Positions 31,141 to 43,012 are shown, numbered from the stretch's first letter. The stretch is DNA of 64,000 bases from Alisma plantago-aquatica (GCA_963693085.1 OY856410.1:562515906-562579905); one strand, 5' to 3'. The notes: generated by a model from the letters alone, not told the origin. Translations and numbers: made by a program.

Positions 31141-33479
31141 GAGCTCCCCGGCAATTAACAATACATGAGTCTGACTTCACGGTCACGACCATCCAATATG
31201 ATCTGTATCCCAACCAATAAATAATACATTATTAAAGCTCAGTTGTAGTGGCAATTGTTCATTTTATTTTAAAACCTGCTCGCTATTATATTCCAAAATA
31301 GATATTGTATACCATCATATGGACAGTTTTTTTCATCACTGATCAAGTTTAGCAAACAAAATTCATATAGTTGCAGTGTAAAATTGTTGCCAAAATTATT
31401 CATTTCAAGCAAAAGTGTCGACTACATCAAACACATAAAGATGCCAATACACGTGCATCCATAAAATAGTATTATAACATCTCTGAAACACATTCTATAC
31501 AAAGTACTTTTCATAATTCTAGTAATGTTTGTCAATGACCAGGTTGGTCTCGACTTCTTTTGGGCCTACATGGGCTTGCCTTTCTTTTCCTTGGACAACA
31601 ATTCTGATTTGAGATTGCATAAGCACATCTCATGAGTTAAGGAGCTCATGCTTCATTCTTTTCATCCTCATGCCTTGGGTCTAACAGTGCAAGCTCATAT
31701 AGCTGTAATCGTAATATGTACATAAACAGTTATGAAAGGTTTAATCAACATTATAATTCGAAAATATGAATTTTGGTCATAGTCTGATTTTGCAAAAACA
31801 TATCATAGCAGCAAGCTAGTTCAAAGTGTGACGATTAGGAAAGGAATTATACACATTTCTAAACCTTGTCAATTATGAATGGACAAGTATTAGGAGCAAC
31901 ACAACTATCTAGCAATGAGGAGCAAGTGATTCTGTACTAAAATATAAACATCATGGAAAAGAAAGTTCATATTTCTAACTCATAAAATATTGCGCCACTA
32001 CCCCAGCTGCATCCATTTCATGTGCATAGTTTACAATCATCCATCCAAATGAAGAAATCCTAGATAAAGAAACGTTATAAACACTAAAGGATCTTTTTGA
32101 AAGTAGCATCATTCTCAACTAAAGCATCTTTCTGAAGTAAATACCTAGGACCTAGACCAAAGCTAGTGTGGATTATTGGATTTCTATAGGACCAAAGATC
32201 GTCATTCTTCTGTGAAACTGCAATGACAAATTCTTGCTTTAACACCTCAGTCACTATAAAACTATAAATGAAAATCGGTTGTTGCGGGCATTTAAATGTT
32301 GATATCAATCTAGCTACCAATTTTGGCTCATCACGGGACACATGTTTAAAGGGAATAAATTCCGCAATCAAAAAATTAATTGGTCAAGATGAGACACAAT
32401 GTCCCTACTTTCACCAATGTGGCTTTCGAGTAAATGGAGCAAAACAATATCACAAAATATGTTGCTCCTTAAACATCAAGAAATGTATATTTTCCTAACT
32501 TTAGTCTCACTACCCTTGGAATTCTTACATTCAAACATTCCCTTAATACATTTCTCGTATGTAGGTTTAATTAGTTATCAACAGGGATACTTAACTAATT
32601 AGCACTTGCTTGAATCTCACAACCTCTTTCTTTTATAATCTATATTACTACATCATGTTTCAAACTTTTTCTTCCTTTCCGTAATCCTCTTACCATATAC
32701 TACTCTTCCACCTGTCATCTTTAACTTCTAATTTTCTCTTATGACCATGTTGCTTGTTCATGTGTATGATCATGTATACCATGTTGCACATATTTCTTTT
32801 TATCCTTCTACTAATGTGAAGTTAAAATTATAAATCAATATTGTCTCTACTAGTTTCACCTCATGTTTAATACATTACATATTCTTCATTTTAAATCAAA
32901 CGGATCATGCATGGGTGAAACATAGTTTCTCTTTCAATCAAGTTTTCTCCTTCCTAAATATAGTCTACCTTTGTATGACTTATTCATTTGTTAAACTGCA
33001 TTTTTGTTCTTTTAGAAACTATTTTGTTGTTCTAGTCTTATGATTTACATGTTCATCCAATTCTCTTTACTTTAACTCTTCTGAAAGCTCTTCACTTCTA
33101 TGTACTTATTGTATACTCAACTCTTTTCTTCTATTTTACCTTTGCTTTGGAGTACATAAAAGCATTATACTCGATTATATGATTCATTCCTCATGATTGA
33201 TTCTTACTATCTTGACTCTTACATACTTTTCTCATATCTTTCCCATATTTCATATTTAGAGTTCATATAACACTTATCATTTAACTTAATCAAAACCTTA
33301 TGTCGTGTTTCTTTATTCTCAGTTAAGGATCTTTCATATGAGGCCCCAAAGTTAAATCTCATATATCAGTTCTAACTAATTCTTAGCTATTCTAATCTCT
33401 CCCATATGTTTCAACATCTTAGTGTATGTACATTCTCACTATGATGTGGGTCTAATTTATCAAGAGTCTACTCTTATTA
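31141..33479. other. AT-rich stretch; one unidentified open frame
   Basis: No recognisable gene. The longest frame with amino-acid complexity is a 95-codon minus-strand ORF at 32371-32084 (containing CPQQPIFIYSFIVTEVLKQE and FGLGPRYLLQKDALVE). I do not recognise it. From 32600 to 33480 there is T/C-rich sequence that might continue the minus-strand Gypsy LTR that is clear from 33480 on. Confidence 0.4.
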
Positions 33480-34258
33480 TAATGTTAATAGGAGTCATTA
33501 GATCCCAGTAATGCATCCTGCCAGCCGGACCAGGCCGAACCTGTAGTCCTGAAGCCAAGAGCTACTCAGGATTAACCAACTCCTATTAATCTCAAACATG
33601 TGGAAAGAATATCTACTTAATACAAAGAATATAAACAATGACTGAATCACTTCATGATACACTGATAATCTGAATTCATATATAAGAGTATTTCTATTGC
33701 TCTCCAATCAAAGAAGCAATATAACGCAAGAGTTGTATCACATATGAAGACTCGTAGTGCACTACGATCACACCGTACAAGACTTAGCTAACACACCCGA
33801 GAATGCTAAGTTTAACTACGTCACTAGTCTGCAACAGTGTAATGGCACTCTGGCCTTTGGACTCCTCTAACCTGAACACACAGGCAGCGATTCAAGCCAC
33901 CTATTGGCTTTTCTGTACTCTAGTACAACCAGGATCTCTGGTTGATGTTGGACACTACATACTATATTTTTAGGAGACTTATACTAGGGCTTCGTCCCCC
34001 GTACCACCTGTTAGTACGATCCGACCCCCATATATTGGACACTACCAGGGTTAGGTCGTTTCACCCCTAAGGCACATACCTCTCATAGGGGTTCTAAGGT
34101 GTTCAGGGCCCCTAAGTCTATTATTTTATTATTCTTGGAAAGTTGTTACTATATTGTATCTTTTCCTTACTTATACTTGACTCTGGTATCTCTATGGTAT
34201 CACGTCTATTTATTTGAAGTTTATAATACAACATGTATATCATTCTAAACTTAGTAGA
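33480..34258 (-). repeat. Gypsy LTR fragment, inverted relative of the solo LTR
   Basis: Read on the minus strand, 34258 to about 33720 matches the first 700 bp of the solo LTR at 37315-38729. Shared words include GAGAGGTATGTGCCTTAGGG, CCTAACCCTGG, AGTGTCCAAC, ACCATAGAGATACC and the TTAGAATGATAT block. It lacks the first ~25 bp of the LTR, since the tandem array begins at that point. It has one clear copy of the 49-bp repeat that is present four times in the solo LTR. Confidence 0.65.
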
Positions 34259-35662
34259 GTAGTATGTAGGGAGCTACATTGGTGTATTGATATAAATACT
34301 AAAAAGTCTAATATAGTAAAAGAGAGGAATAGTAATTAAGTTATGAATTTGGATAAAGTAGATACCTACCACCAATAACCATTATTTCATGTCTTAAAAG
34401 TCATGCATGCATTCTTCCTCCTCCTATATCCCTTCTTCCAACTAACAAAACCTTTTCTATTGGGCCAATATCTATAGAAAGCTACAAGGGTTTATTGACA
34501 TAAGTATTAATAAGTCTGATATGGTGAAAAAATAAAATTAATAATTAAGTTATGTATGTGAACAAGGTGAGTAGATACCTACCACCAGTAACCCTTATTC
34601 CATCTCTTGAAGTCATGCATGCATTCTTCCTCCTATAGCCCTTCTTCTAACTAACCCATCACATTCTATTGGGCCAATATCTTTAGGGAGTTGCATTGGT
34701 GTATTGATACAAGTACTAATAAGTCTAATATAGTAAAAGACAGAAATAGTAATTAAGTTATGACTTTTGATAAAGTAAGTAGATACCTACAACCAGTAAC
34801 CCTTACTCCATCTCTTGGAAGTCATGCATGTATTCTTCGACCTCCTATAGCCCTTCTTCCAACTAAGGAAACCTTTTCTATTGGGCCAATATCTATAGAA
34901 ATTAGAAAGCTACATAGTTTTATTGACATAAGTACTAAAAAGTCTGATATGGTGAAAAAACAAAATTACTAATTAAGTTATGGATGTGAATAAGTTGAGT
35001 AGATACCTACCACCAATAATCCTTATTCCATCTCGTGAAGTTATGCATGCATTCTTCCTCCTCCTATAACCCTTCTTCTAACTAACCCATCACATTGTAT
35101 TGGGCCAATATCTTTAGGGAGTTGTGTCAATTGGCATAAGTACTAATAAGTCTAATATAGTAAAAGACAGAAATAGTAATCAAGTTATGAATATGGATAA
35201 AGTAGGTAGATACCTACAACCGGTAACCCCTACTCCATCTCTTGGAAGTCATGCATGCATTCTTCCTCCAATAGCCCTTCTTCCAACTAATACATTCTTT
35301 TCTAGTGGGCCAATACCTATAGCAAGCTACATAGGTTTATTGACATATGTACTAATAAGTCTAATATGGTAAAATAAAAAAATAGTACTTAAGTTATGGA
35401 TGTAAATAAGGTGAGTAGATACCTACCACCAGTAACCCTTATTCCATCTCTTGAAGTCATGCATGCATTCTTCCTCATCCTATAACCCTTCTTCTAACTA
35501 ACCCATCTATTAGGCCAATATCTTTAGGGAGTTGCATTGGTGTATTGATATAAGTACAAATGAGTCTAATATTGTAAAAGATAGAAATAGTAATTATGTT
35601 ATGAATTTTGTATAAAGTAAGTAGATACCTACCACCAGTAACCCTTACTCCATCTATTGGCC
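34259..35662. repeat. Tandem array of ~210-bp monomers in alternating A/B forms
   Basis: Six monomers. The word TCATGCATGC recurs at 34401, 34613, 34822, 35041, 35249 and 35457, with spacings of 212, 209, 219, 208 and 208. Monomers alternate between a form starting like CTATAGAAAGCTACAAGGG and one starting like CTTTAGGGAGTTGCATTGG, so the higher-order unit is a dimer of about 420 bp. The array continues in one partial unit at 36904-37029 beyond the inserted Gypsy fragment. No coding content. Confidence 0.85.
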
Positions 35663-35869
35663 TGTTTTATTTTATTATGTCTTTTCTCTTCTTATGGGTT
35701 TTTGTAAAGTCATGTGATTTTAGTCCCACATTGGCTATCGTGTGTTTAGTCTTTCTTTTAGAAGCCTATATAAAGGCTCTATGGGCATCTATGTAGAGAC
35801 ATTTGATGAGTGAGAATTATCTTTTTTTAATCACTGCCTAGTTTATTTTAAGTTAGCCATAGTTTTACA
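35663..35869 (+). repeat. Short Gypsy 5' LTR (207 bp)
   Basis: Starts TGTTTTATTT, ends TTTTACA, five bases before the PBS. A good TATA box, TATATAAA, is at 35767-35774. Short LTRs of this size are typical of Reina-like chromoviruses; the lineage call is an inference from LTR size and integrase sequence. Confidence 0.75.
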
Positions 35870-35874
35870 TTAAG

Positions 35875-35886
35875 TGGTATCAGAGC
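35875..35886 (+). other. Gypsy primer-binding site, initiator Met tRNA
   Basis: TGGTATCAGAGC, the complement of the plant initiator Met tRNA 3' end, five bases after the short LTR. Confidence 0.88.
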
Positions 35887-35989
35887 CTAACCCTAAAAAA
35901 ATTAGGGTTAGGTGTTGCCCAGCCGTCACCCTCCATCCTCCATCTGTCATCCCCCACCTTCACCAAACCTACCGCCACCGCCGCTGCTA

Positions 35990-36903
35990 CCAAACCCTAC
36001 CCGATTCACGTGATGGATTTCTTTTTCATGGCACACAATTGTGTATCCCTTCTACTTCAGTTCGAGATTTTCTCATTTGGGAATTACATGTTGGTGGCAT
36101 CGCTGGCCATTTCGGTAGGGATAAGATCACCATTCTAGTGACAGACAGATTTCATTGGCCTTCCTTACGTCATGATGTGGCTCGCATCGTGTCTCAATGT
36201 CTTACTTGTCAATTGGCTAAAACCAAAAGACAAAATGGGGTCTTTACACTCCTCTCCCTATTCCACATGAGCCTTGGAAGGACCTAAGTATGGATTTTAT
36301 TTTAGGTCTTCCTCACACTTCCTGTGGGAATGACCCGGTGTTCGTCATTGTTGGTCGTTTTTCAAAAATGGCCCACTTCATTATCTATAGTAAGACTTCT
36401 GATGCCTCTCGTATCGCCCGCCTTTTCTTCAATGAGGTAGTCAAACTACATGGACTTCCTTCCTCCATAGTCTTCGACCGTGATGTAAAGTTAGTTAGCT
36501 ACTTTTGGAAGACCTTGTGGAAAATCTTTGGTACCAACCTCAAATTATCTTTAGCCTTTCACCGTCAAACTGATGGTCAAACTAAGGTGGTTAACAGGAG
36601 CTTGGGTAACTTTCTGCGATGTCTTGTTGGTGAGCGCCTAGGCAACTGGGACTTATTGCTACCTACTGCTGAATTTGCTAACAACAACTCTGTAAATTGT
36701 TCCACAGGAAAGAGTCCTTTTGAAGTTGTCAATGGATACAAACCCCGCCAGCCTATACATCTTGTACCTATGCCCACTAATGACCACACTTCCCACATTG
36801 ATGAGACCTTTGCCCAGCACATTCATGATTTGCATGCTGAGATTTGCCAAAAACTTACTTTGTCTTATGAAAACTATAAGCTTTCTGCAGATGCACATCG
36901 ATT
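35990..36903 (+). pseudogene. Gypsy integrase (chromovirus-like), truncated at both ends
   Basis: Begins at FLFHGTQLCIPS, just upstream of the integrase zinc domain. HHCC: WELHVGGIAGHFGRD and CLTCQLAK. A frame change occurs near 36287. The core follows with MDFILGLP (first Asp), VFDRDVKL (second Asp, where SDRD is usual) and the Glu-helix region FHRQTDGQTKVVNRSLGN, in which the catalytic Glu (TEVVNR in relatives) is replaced by Lys. It ends in the post-core region KLSADAHR. The Glu-to-Lys change would inactivate it even if expressed. Confidence 0.8.
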
Positions 36904-37029
36904 TGGCCAATATCTATAGTGAGCTACAAGGTGTATTAATATCAGCACTAATAAGTATAATGCATAAAAAAACAAAATCAGTAATTAAGTAATGACTGGA
37001 TAATGTGAGTAGACATATACCTCCAGTCC
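36904..37029. repeat. Partial tandem-array monomer beyond the Gypsy insertion
   Basis: TTGGCCAATATCTATAG and about 110 bp following match the A-type monomers at 34470 and 34890 (GAGCTACAAGG, TAATTAAGTAATG, GTGAGTAGA). Similarity ends at about 37029. This shows the fragment lies within the array. Confidence 0.75.
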
Positions 37030-37309
37030 CAGTTTGGTCACTGCCATTACAAATCCCATTAGTTAGCTACAAACTTTCGATGCTTGCCGCTGGGACGAAA
37101 GGACGCTAGCTGCGCAAAGCATTGTTGTGTGCCTGGTGCTGTAACTGGATCCCGAGCGTGCAAATAAAGTTAAATTTGAGTTAGTTTAGGGAAACTTTGG
37201 CAAAGTTAGGTCTAAAAATATCATTTTGCTCTATATTTGGTCAGATTAGGCCAAATAAGGGCAAGTTGGCTCTAACTATTTCCGTTCAAATATAGGTCAA
37301 GTTAGAACC

Positions 37310-37314
37310 ATTTA
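37310..37314. other. Target-site duplication ATTTA (left) of the solo LTR
   Basis: ATTTA before the LTR; an identical copy is at 38730-38734. The five-bp length agrees with Gypsy integration. Confidence 0.8.
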
Positions 37315-38729
37315 TGTTATGACCCACTCCGAACTTAATCAGTAGTACTCTGTCAAATTTAGAATGATATTCATGTCGTGTTGTAAAGTTTAAGTAAATA
37401 GACTCGGTACCATAGAGATACCAAAGTCAAGTATAAATGAGAAAGAGATACCATATAATAAGAGAGAGATACAATGTAGAAAGAGGTTTTTAGATTTAAT
37501 AAAATACTAGAACAAGGGCCTTGACACCGTAGAACCCCTTTGAGAGGTATGTGCCTTAGGGGTGAAACAACCTAACCCTGGCGGTACGTCCAGTAAGTTC
37601 AGAGACTCATGTCCAACACTAACCAGACGTCTCGGTGGCACACGAGTACATTTTGTAGTGTCCAACACTAACCAGACGTCCTGGTGGCACTAGAGAGCAT
37701 TTTACAGTGTCCAACACTAACCAGATGTCCTGGTGGCACTGGAATATAGAAAAGCATGTCCAACACTAACCAGACATCCTGGTGGCACGGCTTGACTCTC
37801 CGCCTGTGTACTCAGCTTAGAGGAGGAGTCCAGTTTACGGCACCATAAGGATGCCGAGGCCAGAGAGCCAGAGTTCCTACAGCAGACCAAGACAACAGTC
37901 ATACTTAGCTATCCCAGGGTGTCGGCTAAGTCTTATACGGTGGGATCGTAGTTCGCTACGAGTCTTCACATGTAGAGTACACTGCATATGATCAGGGCAT
38001 AAGATAAAATATGTTCATATAGGTTCATAGAGTTTTTATAAGTTAAAGAGTTAAGAAAGATATGAGTTACCTTCACAGCAGTTGTTCTTTAAATGGGATT
38101 TTGGTATTTTCTGTTAATTAATTGTATTTACAGCGTTGCATCGATTATTATCATAATGAAATGTTGATATCTTCTGTTATTTAAATTAAACTGCTTAGAC
38201 CTGCTCAGTGTAGTATTTCTTATATATTATTCTGAATAATAAACACAAATGAGTTTTTCTGTGATGGTTGGGTGAAATTCTATTCATTGAGCTAGTAGCT
38301 CACCAACCTACTGAAACATTTTTCAGGTCAACGTCAGTACGAGGAGGCTGAAGGATCATATCATCCAAGTACATAGAAGGTAGTTAGTAGTTAGTTATAG
38401 GTCTCTTAGTCCTTTCCCCTCGGTCCTTGGGCATGTGCTGGGTTAGAGAGAGAATGTGGTGAAATATGTAGTTAGTTTTCAATCATCTACTGTGTTTTAT
38501 AGTCTGTATAAGAAATGTAATATGTCGAGTAAACTTGGTTTTCTTCTTAGTAAGGTTAATGGAAAGTGGCTTCCGTAGTTTTATTATAATTCGATGCTAT
38601 TCAAGTTTTATGGTTTTCATTTAAGTTAATCTAAGTAATCAAGAAAAGAAAAAGTTAAGAGTGGTTTACCGAGGGTGACTCCCCGGTCTTCGGGGTCATT
38701 AAAGATGGCACGGATGTCGGGGCGTCACA
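37315..38729 (+). repeat. Complete Gypsy solo LTR (1415 bp)
   Basis: Starts TGTTATGACCC and ends GGGGCGTCACA, flanked by ATTTA duplications, with no PBS or polypurine tract outside. It therefore arose by recombination between two LTRs of one inserted element. The terminal sequence and structure resemble Tekay/Del-type chromoviral LTRs. A 49-bp tandem repeat is at 37611-37806, and a splice-acceptor-like TTTTTCAGGTC is at about 38318. It disrupts nothing recognisable. Confidence 0.85.
37611..37806 (+). repeat. Four 49-bp tandem repeats inside the solo LTR
   Basis: GTCCAACACTAACCAGA recurs at 37611, 37660, 37709 and 37758, exactly 49 bp apart, each followed by a CGTCCTGGTGGCAC-like word. The related LTR fragment at 33480-34258 shows only one clear copy, so the number grew in this lineage. 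Confidence 0.88.
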
Positions 38730-38734
38730 ATTTA

Positions 38735-40989
38735 TGTCCAATTTAGGCCATGTAAGGTGATCCTTAGGTCAACTTAGGATTAATTACTTGAATCTTTGCT
38801 GTATTTTTTATCTTATGTGGCAAGGGGCACTTATGTATGTATATTTTCTATAAGGAATAAATGTTTGGGATTTTTAGTCACGTCTCAAAGTCACACATCT
38901 ACATTGGGCGATAGGTTTAAGCCTCTTAGATGACTGCTTCTCCTATAGTGTATATACAATTGTGCATTTCCAACTAGAGTTTGGATATAGTCAAATATAT
39001 CATCAAAATTTACGCTTCATTAACAAATATACCAAAAAAATAGATTATGTTTAAAATGGTTATATGATGTAGGGAACAATAGTAAGACAAAGTGAGACCA
39101 TTACTACTAAATGCAACAAGTGCATTATGAATGGAGAAGATACTATGACTTAGGACAACAAATTAAATTATACCAATAATAGATCTAGTAATACCCTAGT
39201 GAATATGTATAGCTCTCTCTATAGAAGGGTCGTCACTGGTCTTCTCTCTTCTATTATTTGTGTGTAGAAATCGACTATGTATACAATTCTTAGATCTGAA
39301 CATTTACAAGGTTTGAATGTCTCTTTAGCATGAAATTCACTAATAAGAAAACATATCAAGAATTGCTAATTCCCTCAATACTCACTCAGATACAACTGCA
39401 ACATTTTTTATGTACCACGTCCTTGCATCCTACCTAGAAGTCCTACCATTCTAGATCGTGTTATGTCTCCATAGATCTGTGTCTTTAAGTCTATATATTG
39501 TGCTTGCAAACTATAATGACCTATTCATTCATTTCTCCATTTAATTTGACCTCAAAATCCCCATTGAAACAGTTCAACTTCATTCACTCAACATGAGGAG
39601 CCCCACCCCTCCACATATTCAATATGAAGTATTATCATATTTGAGTAGATCTACAGTAGTAGATCATTCTGGTAAATTTCATTAAATAAATTAACCACTT
39701 GGTCATCAAAACAGTAAAAATTCATTTATCAAAATTTTTATGGAAATTTGTCTAAATTTCTATTTCTGTGGCCACCGAAATGGCATCGAAATTGAACATT
39801 TTCAAACGTCCTGTCATGTAATATGAGATTGATTCAATTTTTTTAAGTGGCATTGTAATGGTTTTTCAAGCTGCATTGATGATATAAGATCTTAATCTTG
39901 CTGTATTAGTAGGATTTATATCTCATTGGTAGTAGTATTTGTATAAAAAAAAGATGGGAGCTTAGTTCACTTCTAGAGGCATGTTTGGAAGGCATTGGTG
40001 TTTCTAACATAGTATTTTTGTTTGCCAAAGTTTCAAAGACATAATGAGGAAAGAATTATAGTGCTAAACATTTATATATGTACATTAATTGGAGCATGAG
40101 ATACACTAAGAACTGGCTGAAAGATTTAATAACCAGCTCATACTAAAGTGAACTCTTTGTGAAATACATCACTATGAAGCAAGATTCATATTGAAATCAT
40201 AGAGGAAAAGTAAATATATACTATAATAGACATAACATGACAGACTATTATAGGCAAAAATTCAAATTACAACACTAACAGAAAGATTCATATTAATCTT
40301 TCAGAAAGCAAAAAGCAAATGAATGGGACCTTGCAAGCAGTTTAGCACCAGGCAACCGCTTAAGCTGCAACCTTTCTAAAAGGTGGGGAATTTTTATATA
40401 ACTTATATTTATATACTTCAATGTGTGTGTAAGCGTTGCAGACTATTACATGACATACAAATAACAATGTAGCAATTGCACCCAAGGTCATATACGTCAC
40501 CCAAGGTGCAGGAAGCAGACGCGAGGGAGGAGATGCAAGTCGACACAAGGGGTACTGGTTCTTCTCACTCGAGAATAGAAGATGACGTCGAGGACAAAGT
40601 GTCAATTGTATAGCCCAATGTTTAGGCTATTTGACAGACAGAAAAATGATGGAGGTGACAGGTTTATGGAGTCAGAGGTTGAGGGGTGAGATATGACAGA
40701 ATGCAATATGAGTAAGTATGTCTCAGTGTCGAACAAAAGACTTCCTTCAATGTTGGTGGTGGTGTGGTTGGGGAGATCCAATGGAGTCGGAAAAATGCTA
40801 GATGTTAGACAAGGTCGTGCAGACCTACATTGTAGCGATGCATTAGAAGATGTTTAAGTATGGAAGGAAGGGTGGGATTGCAAAGGGATCTGTTCTACAG
40901 TTGCTAGACTCATCATCTTTGTTGGTGCGGTTTAATAATCTTGTTGTGTACAAGGAGATATCTAGTGAAGGGGAGTCATTTACTAACAT
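38735..40989. other. AT-rich, no gene seen
   Basis: About 2.2 kb with no convincing coding frame, RNA gene or complete repeat. The first 100 bp continue the solo LTR target DNA (word GTTAGG/TTAGGCC recurs on both sides). Confidence 0.45.
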
Positions 40990-41560
40990 GTTCAATGTCG
41001 GCAATGTCTGATTATAAGTTTGTTGATATTAGCACATCCCGTCCAAAGGCAACACTTTTTTTCTCCTACTTGTTCTTTCTGAAGTGCCCGTCTTCTCTAG
41101 GCTCAACTTGGGTTCTTGGACATCTCCACCGGAAAAAAATCATCGTCGTGGTCGGCGACAGTTGGTCAAGGAAGAGCACGGCCATCTCACTCATTGAGCA
41201 CTTCTATAAGCCACTTGATGGTGAGTGTTTCCAACATTTAAGGGTTGGATTTGAAGTGGGTGTGTGGCAGGACCGTGTTGGTGAACCAGGAGTGGGCTCC
41301 TTTCATGATGTCAATCTAGGAGAACATAATGTATGATAAATACGATGCAAGGCTCGGGGACATCATGATGGTGCCAAAGTAGTCTGACGTGTCCCCGTTC
41401 AACAACAGCCTGCTCGACTAGTTCGAGACATAGGTTTGGGAGCAAGATAGGCAGTTGTCTGGTTGGTAGAAGCAAAGGATTGCAATATCGAGGGCTATTC
41501 TTAAAGACCCCAGTATATTGTTGTTGGATGAGGCATCATATCCTAAATGGAAAAGGGTCA
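40990..41560 (+). pseudogene. ABCB-type ABC transporter nucleotide-binding domain, pseudogene fragment
   Basis: Parts of one nucleotide-binding domain of a plant ABCB (P-glycoprotein-type) transporter are readable in changing frames. A block like LDISTGK leads into IIVVVGDSWSRKST (Walker A, normally GxSGSGKST, now changed), then ISLIEHFYKPLDGE. In another frame come LVNQEWAPF (Q-loop), ENIMYDKYDA, RQLSGW-KQRIAISRAILKDP (signature with a stop) and SILLLDEAS (Walker B). At least two shifts and four stops are visible. The end after the DEA motif is lost. It is the only host-type gene remnant found; whether it came by duplication or by an intron-less copy is unclear. Confidence 0.72.
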
Positions 41561-42567
41561 AATTAATAAAGAGGTTAATGTCATCGTCTTTAGTGTATTT
41601 CATATTCCCTTGTTTCTTTCATAGTTGTTGTTTCCCTCACCTTGTTGTTTCCAACTCACCATGGTCAACCAAGTCTAGAGAAATTGCTAGATGTAGTAGG
41701 GATGGATGATGATTTTCACTTTAGAAAAATTTCTTTGAATGTTTGTAATAGCAATGTGGGTTGATTTGGTCAGATCAATTTCATCCCTTTAGGTTTGGGC
41801 AAGTCTAGTTTTTCATTTAAGAAATTGTTCAGACGGATCGGTTTGGGATCTATTGGTTACGGTTCTATTCAGGTCAGAATCGGGCTTGTTAAAACTTGAC
41901 CCATTGGCATGTCTAGCTAGAAAAAACAAAGAAGATGCTTAACTATAGCCACCTAGCCTGACCCCTAAGACCTAAATTAAGCACTTGGTGTCTTGTACGC
42001 TTAAGGGGCCAGCTATCCTGCTATGAAACAATCAACCATACCATCATATTTGATAGCAACGAGAATTAATAGTTATGCAGTACTAGAATGTACTCACTTC
42101 CACTGTGCAAAAAACTATTTTATCAAGGATAAGAAGAACCTTATGTGGATCTATTGTGTGGATCTATGTTATTCTTAGAAACATACGAGTTACTTGTTCA
42201 GTTCATTTTATAGTTCCGTATTGTGTGAAGCAAGCATAGATAAAGATAAACAACTTTCACATTCAGAGACAAAGAGTGACAACATATGCCTATTGAACAT
42301 CCCAAAGAATTATAGAAATAGAGATTATCCATGCACCTTGTCTTTAAAGAAGATGTTGCTCTTGATATCACACCAACAGAATGGCAAGTTGTTTGGCCAG
42401 CTTCATGATTGTTGCCTTTTGTTGTCCCCAATAGCGGCAACAGAGTCTCCTCCTACAGTTGCTTTGTCCCTCAATAATTGCTTGAATGTGTCTGGATTTC
42501 TGCATCCAGGGAGTGTACAACTTGAGTTTGCCAATACAGATGATGCTTTCTTTTTCTTTTTTAAAAG
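41561..42567. other. No confident gene upstream of the CACTA element
   Basis: A plus-strand frame at 42330-42560 (SPIAATESPPTVALSLNN and SGFLHPGSVQLEFANTDD) has coding-like composition and ends close to the CACTA insertion, so it may be an exon remnant. I do not recognise the protein. 41758-41905 is a degenerate repeat with GGTTGATTTGGTCAG and ACTTGACCCATTGGCA-like words, similar in style to 63488-63640. Confidence 0.35.
42565..42567. other. Target-site duplication AGA (left) of the CACTA
   Basis: AGA directly before CACTA; the right copy at 51050-51052 directly follows the reversed terminus TAGTG. Confidence 0.8.
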
Positions 42568-42605
42568 ACACTACTACAGAAATAGCATTCAGTGTCACTT
42601 TTCTG

Positions 42606-43012
42606 GGCGTCGGTTATTAAGGAAAACCGACGCCTAACATATAAGGCGTCAGTTGTTTAAGCAAACTGACGTCTATATTCGAAGACCAGCCAGACACGGG
42701 TACCGCTTTGTATTCAGCGTCGGTTGTTTATAACAAACCGACGCTTAAAGTCGCCCACGAAATCCAAATTTTGATAAAAAAAAATAGTGTCATTTTCAGC
42801 GTCGGTTATGTAGGTATAAACCGACGCCTATGTGCGATGAAAATTTGCGCAAAAAGTGTCACTTTCAGCGTCGGTTATCCTTATATAACCGACGCTGAAG
42901 GTGGTTCCCGCCAAACAATTTCATGAAAATATCGTCCAATTGGACGTCGGTTGTTGCAAACAACCGACGCTAAAGAGGTTTAGGCGTCGGTTGTTTGAAA
43001 CAACCGACGCTA
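42606..43012. repeat. Left subterminal hairpin repeats of the CACTA
   Basis: Seven units of the form GCGTCGGTT(N)AACCGACGC, with loops such as ATTAAGGA and GTTTATAAC. In CACTA elements, subterminal repeats are bound by the TnpA-type protein; here they come as hairpins, a form known in several plant CACTA families. The last unit ends just before the CT-rich leader. Confidence 0.85.

Larger units (their letters stand above)
35663..36903 (+). mobile_element. Truncated Ty3/Gypsy (chromovirus-like) insertion, no 3' LTR
   Basis: 1241 bp made of a 207-bp 5' LTR, PBS, 70-odd bp of leader, and integrase only. Gag, protease, RT and RNase H are deleted and the element stops inside the integrase C-terminus at DAHRF. 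TGGCC flanks both sides (35658-35662, 36904-36908). The flanks are parts of the tandem array, so the duplication could be a true target duplication or array microhomology. Confidence 0.7.

Noticed and set aside
32084..32371. 95-codon minus-strand open frame as a host gene
   Set aside because: Composition is protein-like but no family is recognised, no splice context is evident, and a plus-strand frame overlaps it.
42606..43012. CRISPR-like array from regularly recurring GGCGTCGGTT units
   Set aside because: Units are hairpins with variable short loops and lie at both ends of a CACTA transposon; there are no spacers of constant length and this is plant DNA.
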